Source: Streptomyces sp. UNOC14_S4
Lineage (GTDB): Bacteria > Actinomycetota > Actinomycetes > Streptomycetales > Streptomycetaceae
DNA length: 39,398 nucleotides
Direction of reading: 5' to 3'
Assembly (NCBI RefSeq): GCF_020740835.1
Contig: NZ_JAINFC010000009.1
Location: 1 to 39,398 of the forward strand
Shown piece by piece: positions 1-7,196 of this stretch. The position numbers were made by a program, and so were the translations under genes. The notes under the pieces were generated by a model. The model worked only from the letters and a program-made list of their open reading frames with translations. It ran no database searches and was not told where the DNA came from. The first letter of the stretch is position 1; each line of letters opens with the position of its first letter.

Positions 1-18
1 CTCCCGGGGGGAGGAACG

Positions 19-81
19 GTGTCAGGCAAACACGTCGTACCACAGGCGACCTGGGGGGTCCTGTGCGGCAGGGGGGATTAG
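19..81 (+). CDS. Possible 20-codon leader ORF overlapping the sugar transferase start
   Basis: A GTG at 19 sits five bases after a strong GGGGAGG Shine-Dalgarno and opens a 20-codon frame ending in TAG at 79-81. It overlaps the first codons of the sugar transferase in another frame. The RBS block GGGGGAGGAACGG (7-19) recurs exactly at 1599-1611, before the dehydrogenase gene. It may be a leader peptide, or the RBS may serve a start I have misplaced. No homology is recognised. Confidence 0.25.
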   Translation: MSGKHVVPQATWGVLCGRGD

Positions 82-1541
82 TCAGCCCGTTTCCCTCGGC
101 GCGAAGACGCCCGGGGAACGGGACCATCAGCCAGCTCGCGACCGACTGGGAGCAGCGGTACCGCCGGATCGTGATCACCAGCGATACCGTGGCCACCGCC
201 TTCGTGGTGGCGGCGATCGGCGGATTCTTCGGGGTCCGGGACGCGGCCAACTGGCACGAGAAGTGGAGAATTCTCGCCTTCGGCACCGAACTGCTGGTGC
301 TGGGAGCACTCGCGGTGAGCCGGTCGTGGGCTCCGGCCGTACTCGGCCAGGGCGCCGAGGAATTCCGCCGGCTCGGACGCTCACTGTTCATGGCGGCCGT
401 CGTCCTGGCGCTCGGCGGGATCGCCCTCAGCTCGCGCAACATCAAACTCTGGATCTTCGTCGCGATCCCGGCGATCGCGCTCGTCACCATGACCGAGCGG
501 TATGTGCTGCGTCTCTGGCTGCACAGGCAGCGGAAGGAAGGGCGGTGCCTGCGCCCGGTGCTCGCCGCCGGGAGCCCGGCCACCGTGCGCGACCTGATCG
601 CCCGGACCCGCAAGTTCCCGCACCTCGGCTGGCGGGTGGAGGCGGTGTGCACGCCGCACGGTCTCGCGCTCGACGGTGACGAGCTGGACGGAGTGCCGGT
701 CGTCGGCCGGCTGGTCGACGTCGCCGACCACGTCCGCCACGACGGCTACCGTGTCGTCGCGGTCACGCCGGACCCGCACTGGTCACCGGACCGGCTGCAG
801 CGGCTGGCCTGGAATCTCGAAGGCAGCGATGCCGAGATGGTCGTGGCCCCGGTGCTGATGGAGGTGGCCGGCCCGCGGCTGCATGTCGACGCGGTGCTCG
901 GGATTCCGCTGCTGCGGGTCAGCATGCCGACCTTCACCGGGGGCCGCCGGGTGATCAAAGAGGTCGTCGACCGGGTGGGCGCGGCGGTGCTGCTGATGCT
1001 GTTCGCGCCGCTGATGGTGCTGGTCGGACTGCTCGTGCTGGCGGACAGCCGGGGCGGGGCGCTCTACCGCCAGCGCAGGATCGGCAAGGACGGCCGCGAG
1101 TTCACCATCTTCAAGTTCCGCACCATGGTCGCCGGGGCCCACGGGGCACGTGCCGCGCTGACCGACCGCAACGAGGGCGCGGGCCTGCTGTTCAAGCTCC
1201 ACCGGGATCCGCGGGTGACCCGGGTGGGGGCGGTGCTGCGCCGGTACTCGGTCGACGAGCTCCCGCAGCTTCTCAACGTGCTCACCGGCTCGATGTCGCT
1301 CGTCGGTCCGCGGCCCCCGTTGCCGGAGGAGTCCGCCGCGTACGACCCGGACATCCGGCGGCGGCTGCTGGTCAAGCCCGGGCTCACCGGCCTGTGGCAG
1401 ATCAGCGGGCGCAGCGACCTGCCGTGGGAGGAGGCGGTCCGGCTCGACCTCCGGTACGTGGAGGACTGGTCGCTCGCCCTCGACACAGTGATTTTGTGGA
1501 AGACGCTGCGTGCGGTGCTTCAGGGGCAGGGGGCCTACTGA
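63..1541 (+). CDS. Polyprenyl-phosphate sugar phosphotransferase (initiating sugar transferase)
   Basis: Transfers the first sugar-1-phosphate from a nucleotide sugar to the polyprenyl phosphate carrier at the membrane, starting repeat-unit assembly. The protein has 492 residues. About four hydrophobic helices lie within residues 37-145, followed by a soluble nucleotide-binding-like domain, a fifth membrane segment (about 300-330) and the C-terminal bacterial sugar transferase domain. That domain shows YRQRRIGKDG, FKFRTM, DELPQLLNVL, SLVGPRPPLP and KPGLTGLWQISGR, all hallmarks of the WbaP/CpsE/ExoY family. The GTG at 63 follows a G-rich Shine-Dalgarno stretch, but the frame is open to the window edge, so the start is not certain. 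If 63 is right, codon 6 is TTA, a bldA-type codon. It is the first operon gene seen, and its stop overlaps a small ORF leading into the dehydrogenase gene. The family call is firm; the sugar is unknown. Confidence 0.92.
   Translation: MRQGGLVSPFPSARRRPGNGTISQLATDWEQRYRRIVITSDTVATAFVVAAIGGFFGVRDAANWHEKWRILAFGTELLVLGALAVSRSWAPAVLGQGAEEFRRLGRSLFMAAVVLALGGIALSSRNIKLWIFVAIPAIALVTMTERYVLRLWLHRQRKEGRCLRPVLAAGSPATVRDLIARTRKFPHLGWRVEAVCTPHGLALDGDELDGVPVVGRLVDVADHVRHDGYRVVAVTPDPHWSPDRLQRLAWNLEGSDAEMVVAPVLMEVAGPRLHVDAVLGIPLLRVSMPTFTGGRRVIKEVVDRVGAAVLLMLFAPLMVLVGLLVLADSRGGALYRQRRIGKDGREFTIFKFRTMVAGAHGARAALTDRNEGAGLLFKLHRDPRVTRVGAVLRRYSVDELPQLLNVLTGSMSLVGPRPPLPEESAAYDPDIRRRLLVKPGLTGLWQISGRSDLPWEEAVRLDLRYVEDWSLALDTVILWKTLRAVLQGQGAY
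78..80 (+). promoter_or_regulatory. TTA codon (bldA-type) at codon 6 of the sugar transferase
   Basis: In frame only if translation starts at GTG 63. TTA is the rarest codon in Streptomyces and is read by the bldA tRNA. Confidence 0.5.
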
Positions 1542-1618
1542 TGCGCGAGGGGCGTCGTCCGGCCGACGTGCGGACGGCAGGCCACAAGGGCCTGCCCAGG
1601 GGGAGGAACGGGTCATGA
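1541..1618 (+). CDS. Possible 25-aa translational-coupling ORF
   Basis: The stop of the sugar transferase gene forms TGATG with an ATG at 1541. The frame opened there has 25 codons and ends in a TGA that overlaps the dehydrogenase start as ATGA (1615-1618). A G-rich stretch (GGGGCAGGGGG) lies just before the ATG. The peptide is basic, with no recognisable domain or membrane segment. The arrangement would carry ribosomes across the 73-bp gap by stop-start coupling. It may be a translated relay rather than a functional protein. Confidence 0.35.
   Translation: MREGRRPADVRTAGHKGLPRGRNGS
1576..1596 (+). other. Hairpin upstream of the dehydrogenase RBS
   Basis: A perfect 8-bp stem, GGCAGGCC and GGCCTGCC with loop ACAAG, ends a few bases before the GGGGGAGGAACGG ribosome binding site. 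It could be an RNA-processing or attenuation structure. There is no T-tract, so a terminator is unlikely. Confidence 0.45.
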
Positions 1619-2940
1619 GGATCAGCGTCCTGGGGCTCGGCTACGTGGGCTGCGTGTCGGCCGCGTGCCTGGCCGACCTGGGTCACGAGGTCATCGGAGT
1701 GGACGTGAACCAGGCGAAGGTCGACCTGGTCAACGACGGCAGGACCCCGGTGGTCGAGGAGCGGATCGGCGAGCTCATATCCGAGGTCGTGCGGACCGGG
1801 GCGTTACGCGCCACCGGCGACGTCCGCGAGGCGATCATGGGCAGCGAGGTGTCGCTGGTCTGCGTGGGTACGCCGTCGGAGCCCAACGGCAGCCTGTGCA
1901 CTACGTACTTGGAACGGGTCGCCGAGCAGATCGGCGCCGCGGTGGCCGAGCGGGACGGGCAGGACGGGCGGCACACCGTCGTGTTCCGCAGCACCATGCT
2001 CCCGGGCACCTGCCTGAACCTGCTGGTACCGATCCTGGAGAAGCACACCGGCGGCACGGCCGGGGTGGACTTCGGGGTCGCCGTCAACCCGGAGTTCCTG
2101 CGCGAGGGCACCAGCGTGCGGGACTTCTTCGACCCGCCCAAGACCGTCGTCGGCGAGCTCGACCCGGCGAGCGGCGACGTGGTGGCGGCGCTCTACGAGG
2201 GCCTGCCCGGCGAGGTGTTCCGGGTGTCGGTCCCGACGGCCGAGGCGATCAAATACGCGGACAACGCGTTCCACGGCCTCAAGATCGGCTTCGCGAACGA
2301 GCTGGGCGCGGTGTGCCAGGCGCTCGGGGTGGACCCGCACCAGGTGATGGACGTGTTCCTGGCCGACCGCAAGCTGAACATCAGCCCCGCCTATCTGCGG
2401 CCCGGCTTCGCCTTCGGCGGCTCCTGCCTGCCCAAGGACCTGCGCAGCCTGGTCCACGCGGCGCGGCGGGCCGACGTCTCGGTGCCCATCCTCTCCCACG
2501 TACTGCCCTCCAACTCCGACCATCTGCAGCGCGCGGTGGATCTCGTCGAGCGCACCGGCAAGCGCCGGGCGGGCCTGTTCGGGCTGTCCTTCAAACCCGG
2601 CACCGACGACCTCCGCGAGAGCCCGCTCGTCGAGCTGGCGGAGAGACTTATCGGCAAGGGGTACGACCTGCGGATCCACGACGCCAACGTGAGCCTGTCC
2701 CGGCTGCTCGGCGCGAACCGCGAGTACATCGAGACCCGGCTGCCGCACATCGCGCAGCTGCTCGTGGACTCCGTCGGCGAGGTGCTCGAACACGCCGAGG
2801 TGTGCCTGGTCGGCACCAAGGATCCCGCTGTGCTGTCGGCGCTCCCCCATGGCGACGGAACGGTGCTCATCGACCTCGTCCGCATGCCCGACGCCGAGGC
2901 GCGCCGGACCGAACCGGGGTACGTGGGCCTTGTCTGGTAG
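1615..2940 (+). CDS. AlgD-like nucleotide-sugar (GDP-mannose/UDP-glucose) 6-dehydrogenase
   Basis: Oxidises C6 of a nucleotide sugar to the uronic acid with two NAD+. The 441-residue protein starts with the Rossmann motif GLGYVG at about residues 7-12. It also has CVGTPSEPNG, NPEFLREG, the catalytic cysteine Cys271 in FAFGGSCLPKD, and GTDDLRESPLVELAE. The phrases FAFGGSCLPKD, TPSEPNG and LIGKGYDLRI are closer to my recollection of Pseudomonas AlgD (GDP-mannose dehydrogenase) than to UDP-glucose dehydrogenases, so GDP-mannuronate is the likelier product; this is inference. The ATG at 1615 has an excellent RBS (GGGAGG) and overlaps the stop of a 25-codon ORF. Codon 64 (1804-1806) is TTA. The uronate is probably used by the operon's glycosyltransferases and perhaps amidated by AsnB. 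Confidence 0.9.
   Translation: MRISVLGLGYVGCVSAACLADLGHEVIGVDVNQAKVDLVNDGRTPVVEERIGELISEVVRTGALRATGDVREAIMGSEVSLVCVGTPSEPNGSLCTTYLERVAEQIGAAVAERDGQDGRHTVVFRSTMLPGTCLNLLVPILEKHTGGTAGVDFGVAVNPEFLREGTSVRDFFDPPKTVVGELDPASGDVVAALYEGLPGEVFRVSVPTAEAIKYADNAFHGLKIGFANELGAVCQALGVDPHQVMDVFLADRKLNISPAYLRPGFAFGGSCLPKDLRSLVHAARRADVSVPILSHVLPSNSDHLQRAVDLVERTGKRRAGLFGLSFKPGTDDLRESPLVELAERLIGKGYDLRIHDANVSLSRLLGANREYIETRLPHIAQLLVDSVGEVLEHAEVCLVGTKDPAVLSALPHGDGTVLIDLVRMPDAEARRTEPGYVGLVW
1804..1806 (+). promoter_or_regulatory. TTA codon (bldA-type) in the dehydrogenase gene
   Basis: In-frame Leu64 codon read as GCG TTA CGC. It is independent of start choice and would make expression depend on the bldA tRNA if the host is a Streptomyces. 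Confidence 0.8.
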
Positions 2941-4234
2941 CGCAGTTGGTGACGCAACCGGTGACGCGACCGGTGACACGACCCGCGGCGGCCGGCCGGG
3001 CCGCCGCGCGCTGGTCCTGGTGGAGAACCTGTCAGTGCCGTTCGACCGGCGGGTGTGGCAGGAGTGCACGACGCTGCGCGACGCGGGCTGGGAAGTGCAC
3101 GTCATCTGCCCCCGGGGGCGTACGCGGGACACGGAGCCGGAGGCCGAGATCGACGGGGTGCGGATCCACCGCTACCCATTGCGCGCGGCCACCGGAGGCC
3201 CGGCCGGCTATCTGCGGGAGTACGGATCTGCGTTGTGGCACACGGCCCGGCTGGCCCGCACGGTCGGCCCGGTCGACGTCGTCCACGCCTGCAACCCGCC
3301 CGACCTGCTGTTCCTGCCCGCACTGTGGCTGAAGCGGCACGGCGCGCGGTTCGTCTTCGACCAGCACGACCTGGTGCCCGAGCTGTACCTCTCCCGGTTC
3401 GGCCGCGGCGAGGACCTGCTCTACCGCGCCGTGTGCGGACTGGAACGGCTGACCTACCGGGCCGCGGACGTCGTGCTCGCCACGAACGAGAGCTACCGGG
3501 ACGTCGCGATACGCCGGGGCGGGCGGCGGCCGGAGGACGTCTTCGTGGTGCGCAGCGCGCCCCAGACCGACCGATTCCAACCAGTACCGCCGGAGCCGGA
3601 GTTGAAGCGCGGCAAGCCCCATCTGCTGTGCTACCTGGGCGTCATGGGGCCTCAGGACGGCGTCGACTACGCCCTGCGGGCCCTCGCGAAGCTGCGCGAC
3701 GAGCTCGGGCGGACCGACTGGCACGCGGTGTTCGTCGGCGCGGGCGACGCCTTCGACGCGATGGTGGCGCTGTCCCGGCGGCTCGGGCTCTCCGAGCAGG
3801 TGCAGTTCACCGGGCGCGTCCCGGACGCCGATCTGGTGCGCTACCTGTCCACCGCGGACGTGTGCCTCTCCCCCGACCCGCGCAATCCGCTCAACGACGT
3901 GTCGACCATGAACAAGGTCCTGGAGTACATGGCGATGGGCCGGCCGATCGTCTCGTTCGACCTCCGGGAGGCGCGGGTCTCCGCCGGGGACGCCGCCGTC
4001 TACGCGCCCGCCAACGACGAGGCCGCATTCGCCCGGCTCGTCGCGCTGCTGCTGGACGATCCGGAGAAGCGGGCCCAAATGGGCAAGATCGGCCAGGAGC
4101 GGATCGGCGGACAGCTCTCCTGGCGGAACTCGCAGGAGTCGCTGCTCGCCGCCTACGCCGCCGCCTGCCGTGACCGCGCCCCGGTGCCGGCGGGCGGCGC
4201 CCCGGTCCGGCCCGGGAGGAGGCCGCGCCGTTGA
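2930..4234 (+). CDS. Glycosyltransferase, GT-B fold (GT4 type)
   Basis: Cytoplasmic or membrane-associated glycosyltransferase that adds a sugar to the lipid-linked repeat unit. The conserved N-terminal strand ALVLVENLSVPFDRRVWQE is followed by FDQHDLVPELY and VVLATNESYRD. The C-terminal donor domain has LCYLGVMGPQDGVDYAL, VFVGAGD, VQFTGRVPDADL, LSPDPRNPLNDVSTMNKVLEY and MAMGRPIVSFDL. The start is uncertain: TTG 2930 (434 residues, 11-bp overlap with the dehydrogenase gene) is preferred to ATG 2849, which would overlap by 92 bp; neither has a good RBS. A 12-bp repeat (2948-2983) gives the N-terminus a GDAT GDAT GDTT tract that is not part of the fold. It ends in a TTGA overlap with the next gene. 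Donor and acceptor are unknown. Confidence 0.88.
   Translation: MSGSAVGDATGDATGDTTRGGRPGRRALVLVENLSVPFDRRVWQECTTLRDAGWEVHVICPRGRTRDTEPEAEIDGVRIHRYPLRAATGGPAGYLREYGSALWHTARLARTVGPVDVVHACNPPDLLFLPALWLKRHGARFVFDQHDLVPELYLSRFGRGEDLLYRAVCGLERLTYRAADVVLATNESYRDVAIRRGGRRPEDVFVVRSAPQTDRFQPVPPEPELKRGKPHLLCYLGVMGPQDGVDYALRALAKLRDELGRTDWHAVFVGAGDAFDAMVALSRRLGLSEQVQFTGRVPDADLVRYLSTADVCLSPDPRNPLNDVSTMNKVLEYMAMGRPIVSFDLREARVSAGDAAVYAPANDEAAFARLVALLLDDPEKRAQMGKIGQERIGGQLSWRNSQESLLAAYAAACRDRAPVPAGGAPVRPGRRPRR
2948..2983 (+). repeat. 12-bp tandem repeat, 3 units, in a glycosyltransferase N-terminus
   Basis: Units GGTGACGCAACC, GGTGACGCGACC and GGTGACACGACC lie head to tail and encode GDAT, GDAT, GDTT. The tract lies immediately after the dehydrogenase stop codon, so copy-number change would alter only the N-terminal tail. 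Confidence 0.85.
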
Positions 4235-5631
4235 GCGATGACACGATACGCCTGGTCACGATCGGGCGGATTCTCCACCGGCGTTGGCGGCTTCTCGTCG
4301 TCCTCACCGCGGTGGGCGCGCTCGTCGGCTACGGCGCCTCGGCACTGTTCCCGCCGCGCTTCACGGCGTCGGCGTCGGTCCTGCTGCCGGGGCAGTGGGA
4401 GGAGCGCGCGCTGCTGACCCAGGCGGAGATCGCGACCAGTTCGACGGTGGTCGACCGCGCGGCCGCCGCGCTCGGCTGGACGGGCGTCGGCGGCGGCGGC
4501 GCGCTGCGGGACCGGGTGAGCGCCAAGGCCGCCGACGGGAACATCATCAAGATCTCGGGTACGGCCGGCACTCCGGAGCGCGCGCAGCGGCTCTCCGACC
4601 AGGTGGCCCGGCAGTTCGTCACCTTCGCCGCACGGATCGCGGGCGACACCAGCGACCCCGACGCGACCACGGGGCCCGAGGCACTGCGGCAGAAGGTGGA
4701 GGAGACCAACCGCCGCATCACCGACCTGGCCAACGCGGCCGGTCCGGGGCAGAGCGTGGAGAGCGTGCAGGCCCGCACCGAACTGGAGAAGCTGCGCACC
4801 GCGCTGCAGGCGGCCATGAAGAAACTGGACCAGGCCGATCCGGCGGTCAACAAGGCCGGCATGGTCGTCATGGGACCGGCGGCCCGTCCGACCGGCGAGG
4901 CACCGCCGACGAGGACGCAGCTCGTCGTCGGCGGGGCGCTGCTGTTCTTCCTGCTCGCGGTCGTCGGTCATCTCGCCGCCGCGCGGGTGAATCGCCGGCT
5001 GCGCACCGAACCGGAGATCGCCGCGGCACTGGGTTCGACGCTGCTGGGCACCGTCGACGTACCCGATGAACGGCCCGCGCACCGGCCGGAAGGCCGTGGC
5101 CCGCGGGCCAGGGTCCGCCGGCTGCTGGGCGTCGACACCCGGTGGGACGTACCGGCCCCGCGGCTGTCCGGCGACGAGGCCGACAGGCGGCTCCGCTACC
5201 GGCGGGTGTGCGATCGCCTCCGGGAGCGGTTACCGGCCCCCCGGCGGCTGCTGGTTGTCGTACCGGACGGCGACGAGGTCGCCCGCCGGGCCGCCGGGCA
5301 GCTCGTCGCCGAGGCCAAGAGCGGTCCTTCCCCAAGCTCTTCGAGCAGGGGAGGCCCCATGCTGCGGGTGGTGGAGGTTTCGGTGTCCCGGCCGACGGTG
5401 CCGGCCCGCGACACCGGGTCCGGTGCCCTGGTCGTGATCGGCGTGGGCAGCCGGACCGCGGAGGAGCTCGCCGGCATCGCCGAGGCGTGTGCGGACGCGG
5501 GGCACGAGGTCGTCGGCACCGTCGTCGCCTGCACGGTCCGGGCCCGTCCGGCGCGGGCTGTCGGCCGTCCTCCGGACAGCGCCGCTCCGGCGCTCGCGGT
5601 GCGCGGCCACGCGACGGGGGGTTCTGTGTGA
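4231..5631 (+). CDS. Wzz-like polysaccharide co-polymerase with degenerate kinase-like domain (copy 1)
   Basis: Probable chain-length or export regulator of the Wzy system. The 466-residue protein has one membrane helix at about residues 20-41, an extracytoplasmic alpha/beta region with a coiled-coil-prone stretch (about 150-205), and a second helix at about 228-252. The cytoplasmic C-terminus is laid out like a bacterial tyrosine kinase: RRLLVVVPDGDEVARRAAGQL where the P-loop should be, and GALVVIGVGSRTAEEL where Walker B should be, but no GKS/T lysine. It is therefore predicted to be kinase-dead. The TTG start at 4231 has RBS GGGAGGA and overlaps the previous stop (TTGA). Codon 334 (5230-5232) is TTA. 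A REP-like hairpin at 5326-5354 encodes a Ser/Gly/Pro loop inside the kinase-like domain. It overlaps the next gene by GTGA. Confidence 0.82.
   Translation: MSDDTIRLVTIGRILHRRWRLLVVLTAVGALVGYGASALFPPRFTASASVLLPGQWEERALLTQAEIATSSTVVDRAAAALGWTGVGGGGALRDRVSAKAADGNIIKISGTAGTPERAQRLSDQVARQFVTFAARIAGDTSDPDATTGPEALRQKVEETNRRITDLANAAGPGQSVESVQARTELEKLRTALQAAMKKLDQADPAVNKAGMVVMGPAARPTGEAPPTRTQLVVGGALLFFLLAVVGHLAAARVNRRLRTEPEIAAALGSTLLGTVDVPDERPAHRPEGRGPRARVRRLLGVDTRWDVPAPRLSGDEADRRLRYRRVCDRLRERLPAPRRLLVVVPDGDEVARRAAGQLVAEAKSGPSPSSSSRGGPMLRVVEVSVSRPTVPARDTGSGALVVIGVGSRTAEELAGIAEACADAGHEVVGTVVACTVRARPARAVGRPPDSAAPALAVRGHATGGSV
5230..5232 (+). promoter_or_regulatory. TTA codon (bldA-type) in co-polymerase gene 1
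   Basis: In-frame Leu334 codon (CGG TTA CCG), independent of start choice. Confidence 0.8.
5326..5354 (+). repeat. REP-like palindrome inside a coding sequence
   Basis: CCTTCCCC-AA-GCTC-TTC-GAGC-A-GGGGAGG folds into a strong hairpin. It resembles the GC-rich palindromes with a GCTCttcGAGC core that I recall being scattered through Streptomyces genomes. Here it is translated, giving a low-complexity SGPSPSSSSRGG loop. Confidence 0.6.
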
Positions 5632-7193
5632 CGAGCACGACTGCGGACGCGGAGTCGTCGGCCGCCGCTCCGCTGCTGGACCTGCAAGCGCTGGTGGTGG
5701 CGGTGCGCAGGCGCCGCCGCCTCTGGTGTTCCATGGCGCTGCTGGGGCTGCTGATCGGCGCGGTGGTGGCCGTCCTGCTGCCGCCACCGCCGACCGCGGT
5801 GACCAAGGTGCTGGTCGCGCATCAGGCGGACCAGCCGAACGACTCCGGAACGCTGATCCGCACCGACGTCGCGCTGCTGCAGACCACGCAGATCGCCGAC
5901 AGGGCCCTGCGGTCCCTCAAGTCCTCGGAGAAACCGGAGGACTTCATGGGGGCCTACCGGGGTACCGGCCTGACCAACAACCTGCTGCAGATCGATGTGA
6001 CGGGCGGCAGCGACGCGGAGGCGGTGGCCCGGGCCAAGGCGCTGGCCGACGCGTTCGTCGCGGACCATGTGGGACGGATGCGGGAGGCCGCGAAGGCCGA
6101 GGCGCAGGCCCTGCTCGACCAGCGGGACCGCATGCGGGACGAACTCGCCCAGGTCAACAAGGCGATCGGGGACCGGTCACCGGGCAGCGACCCGAAAGCG
6201 TCGGCGAGCATCGAGTCGCTCTTCGCCCGCCGGGCCGAACTCAACTCGCGGATCTCCGATTTCGACCAGCGCGCCGCGGACGCGCGCACCGGCACACCCA
6301 GACTCATCTCCGGCACGCAGATCGTGGACGCCCCGCGCGCGGTGCGGCACTCCCTGCCCAAGGCCGCGCTCACCGACGCCGCGATCGGGCTCGTCCTCGG
6401 ACTCGTCCTCGGGCTCGCGGTGGCCGCGGTCGGCACGGTGGTGGCGGACCGCCCCGTGCTGCGCCGGGAGATCGCGGCGAACCTGGGCGCCTCGGTCATC
6501 GCGGAACTGCGCCACGTGCCCCGTCGGCAGGCCGGGCCGTGGCAGCGCCGACGGACCCGGGCGGCGCGCGAACGGCTCGCCACGACCCTGGCCCGCACCG
6601 TGCGCGGCTCCACGGAACCGGTGTCGCTGCTGGAGCTGGGCTGTGCGCACAGCACGAGCGTGATCGCCCTGGACCTCGCCGAGGCACTGGCACCGGACGG
6701 GCCGGTGGTGATCGTCGACGGTCTGCCCGGCCCGCAGCTCGCCGACCGCCGCCAGGAGCCGGGAGGCCCGGCCGTGGTCCGCCGCGAGCATGCCGCGGAC
6801 GTGCCGCACGAGGAGTACCGGCTCGGCGTCGGCTCGGTCGCGCCCGGCGCGGCGTGGACCGGCCTCCCGTACCTCGGCGGCCAGACCGTGCTCGTCGTGC
6901 GGGCCGGGCACGGCAGCGCCGCTTGGCTGCACACCGTGGCGCGGCAGCTCGCGGACCTGAGCATTCCGGTGATCGGTGTGGTGCTGATCGACCCCGATCC
7001 GCGTGACCGGACCGACGGCACGCTGTGGGACGGGCTGCACACCGCGCTGCGCGGCCACAACGAACGGCTGGCCCGGCGGAACCATGGGGGTACCTCCCAC
7101 GCCGTTCCCGCAGTGGGAGAGGACCGGCGGCGGACGGAACGGCTGCCGATGTGCGCAGCACGGGTCCGGGACAGCGACCAGGAGGCACGGTAG
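5628..7193 (+). CDS. Wzz-like polysaccharide co-polymerase with degenerate BY-kinase domain (copy 2)
   Basis: Second chain-length determinant-type protein, 521 residues, probably acting with the preceding one at the membrane. Membrane helices lie at about residues 35-51 and 251-272, with a periplasmic-type helical region (about 140-220) between them. The C-terminal domain follows a bacterial tyrosine-kinase plan. ELGCAHSTSVIALDLAEALA (about 336-355) stands at the P-loop, VVIVDGLPG at Walker A-prime, and TVLVVRAGHGS at Walker B. The P-loop lysine is missing (AHST instead of GKST) and the A-prime DxD is DGL. Catalysis is therefore unlikely. GTG 5628 overlaps the upstream stop (GTGA). A REP-like hairpin at 7089-7122 encodes part of the C-terminal tail, which is not tyrosine-rich. 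Three bases separate it from asnB. Confidence 0.82.
   Translation: MTSTTADAESSAAAPLLDLQALVVAVRRRRRLWCSMALLGLLIGAVVAVLLPPPPTAVTKVLVAHQADQPNDSGTLIRTDVALLQTTQIADRALRSLKSSEKPEDFMGAYRGTGLTNNLLQIDVTGGSDAEAVARAKALADAFVADHVGRMREAAKAEAQALLDQRDRMRDELAQVNKAIGDRSPGSDPKASASIESLFARRAELNSRISDFDQRAADARTGTPRLISGTQIVDAPRAVRHSLPKAALTDAAIGLVLGLVLGLAVAAVGTVVADRPVLRREIAANLGASVIAELRHVPRRQAGPWQRRRTRAARERLATTLARTVRGSTEPVSLLELGCAHSTSVIALDLAEALAPDGPVVIVDGLPGPQLADRRQEPGGPAVVRREHAADVPHEEYRLGVGSVAPGAAWTGLPYLGGQTVLVVRAGHGSAAWLHTVARQLADLSIPVIGVVLIDPDPRDRTDGTLWDGLHTALRGHNERLARRNHGGTSHAVPAVGEDRRRTERLPMCAARVRDSDQEAR
7089..7122 (+). repeat. REP-like palindrome inside the C-terminus of co-polymerase 2
   Basis: GGTACCTCCCAC ... 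GTGGGAGAGG forms an inverted repeat with a perfect 7-bp CTCCCAC/GTGGGAG stem (7094-7100 with 7113-7119). It resembles dispersed Streptomyces palindromes that begin GGGGGTACCTCCC. It is translated in frame. Confidence 0.5.
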
Positions 7194-7196
7194 AAC

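Noticed and set aside
2849..2929. ATG 2849 as the start of the first GT4 glycosyltransferase
   Set aside because: It would overlap the dehydrogenase gene by 92 bp, has no Shine-Dalgarno, and adds residues unlike the family; TTG 2930 is kept with caution.
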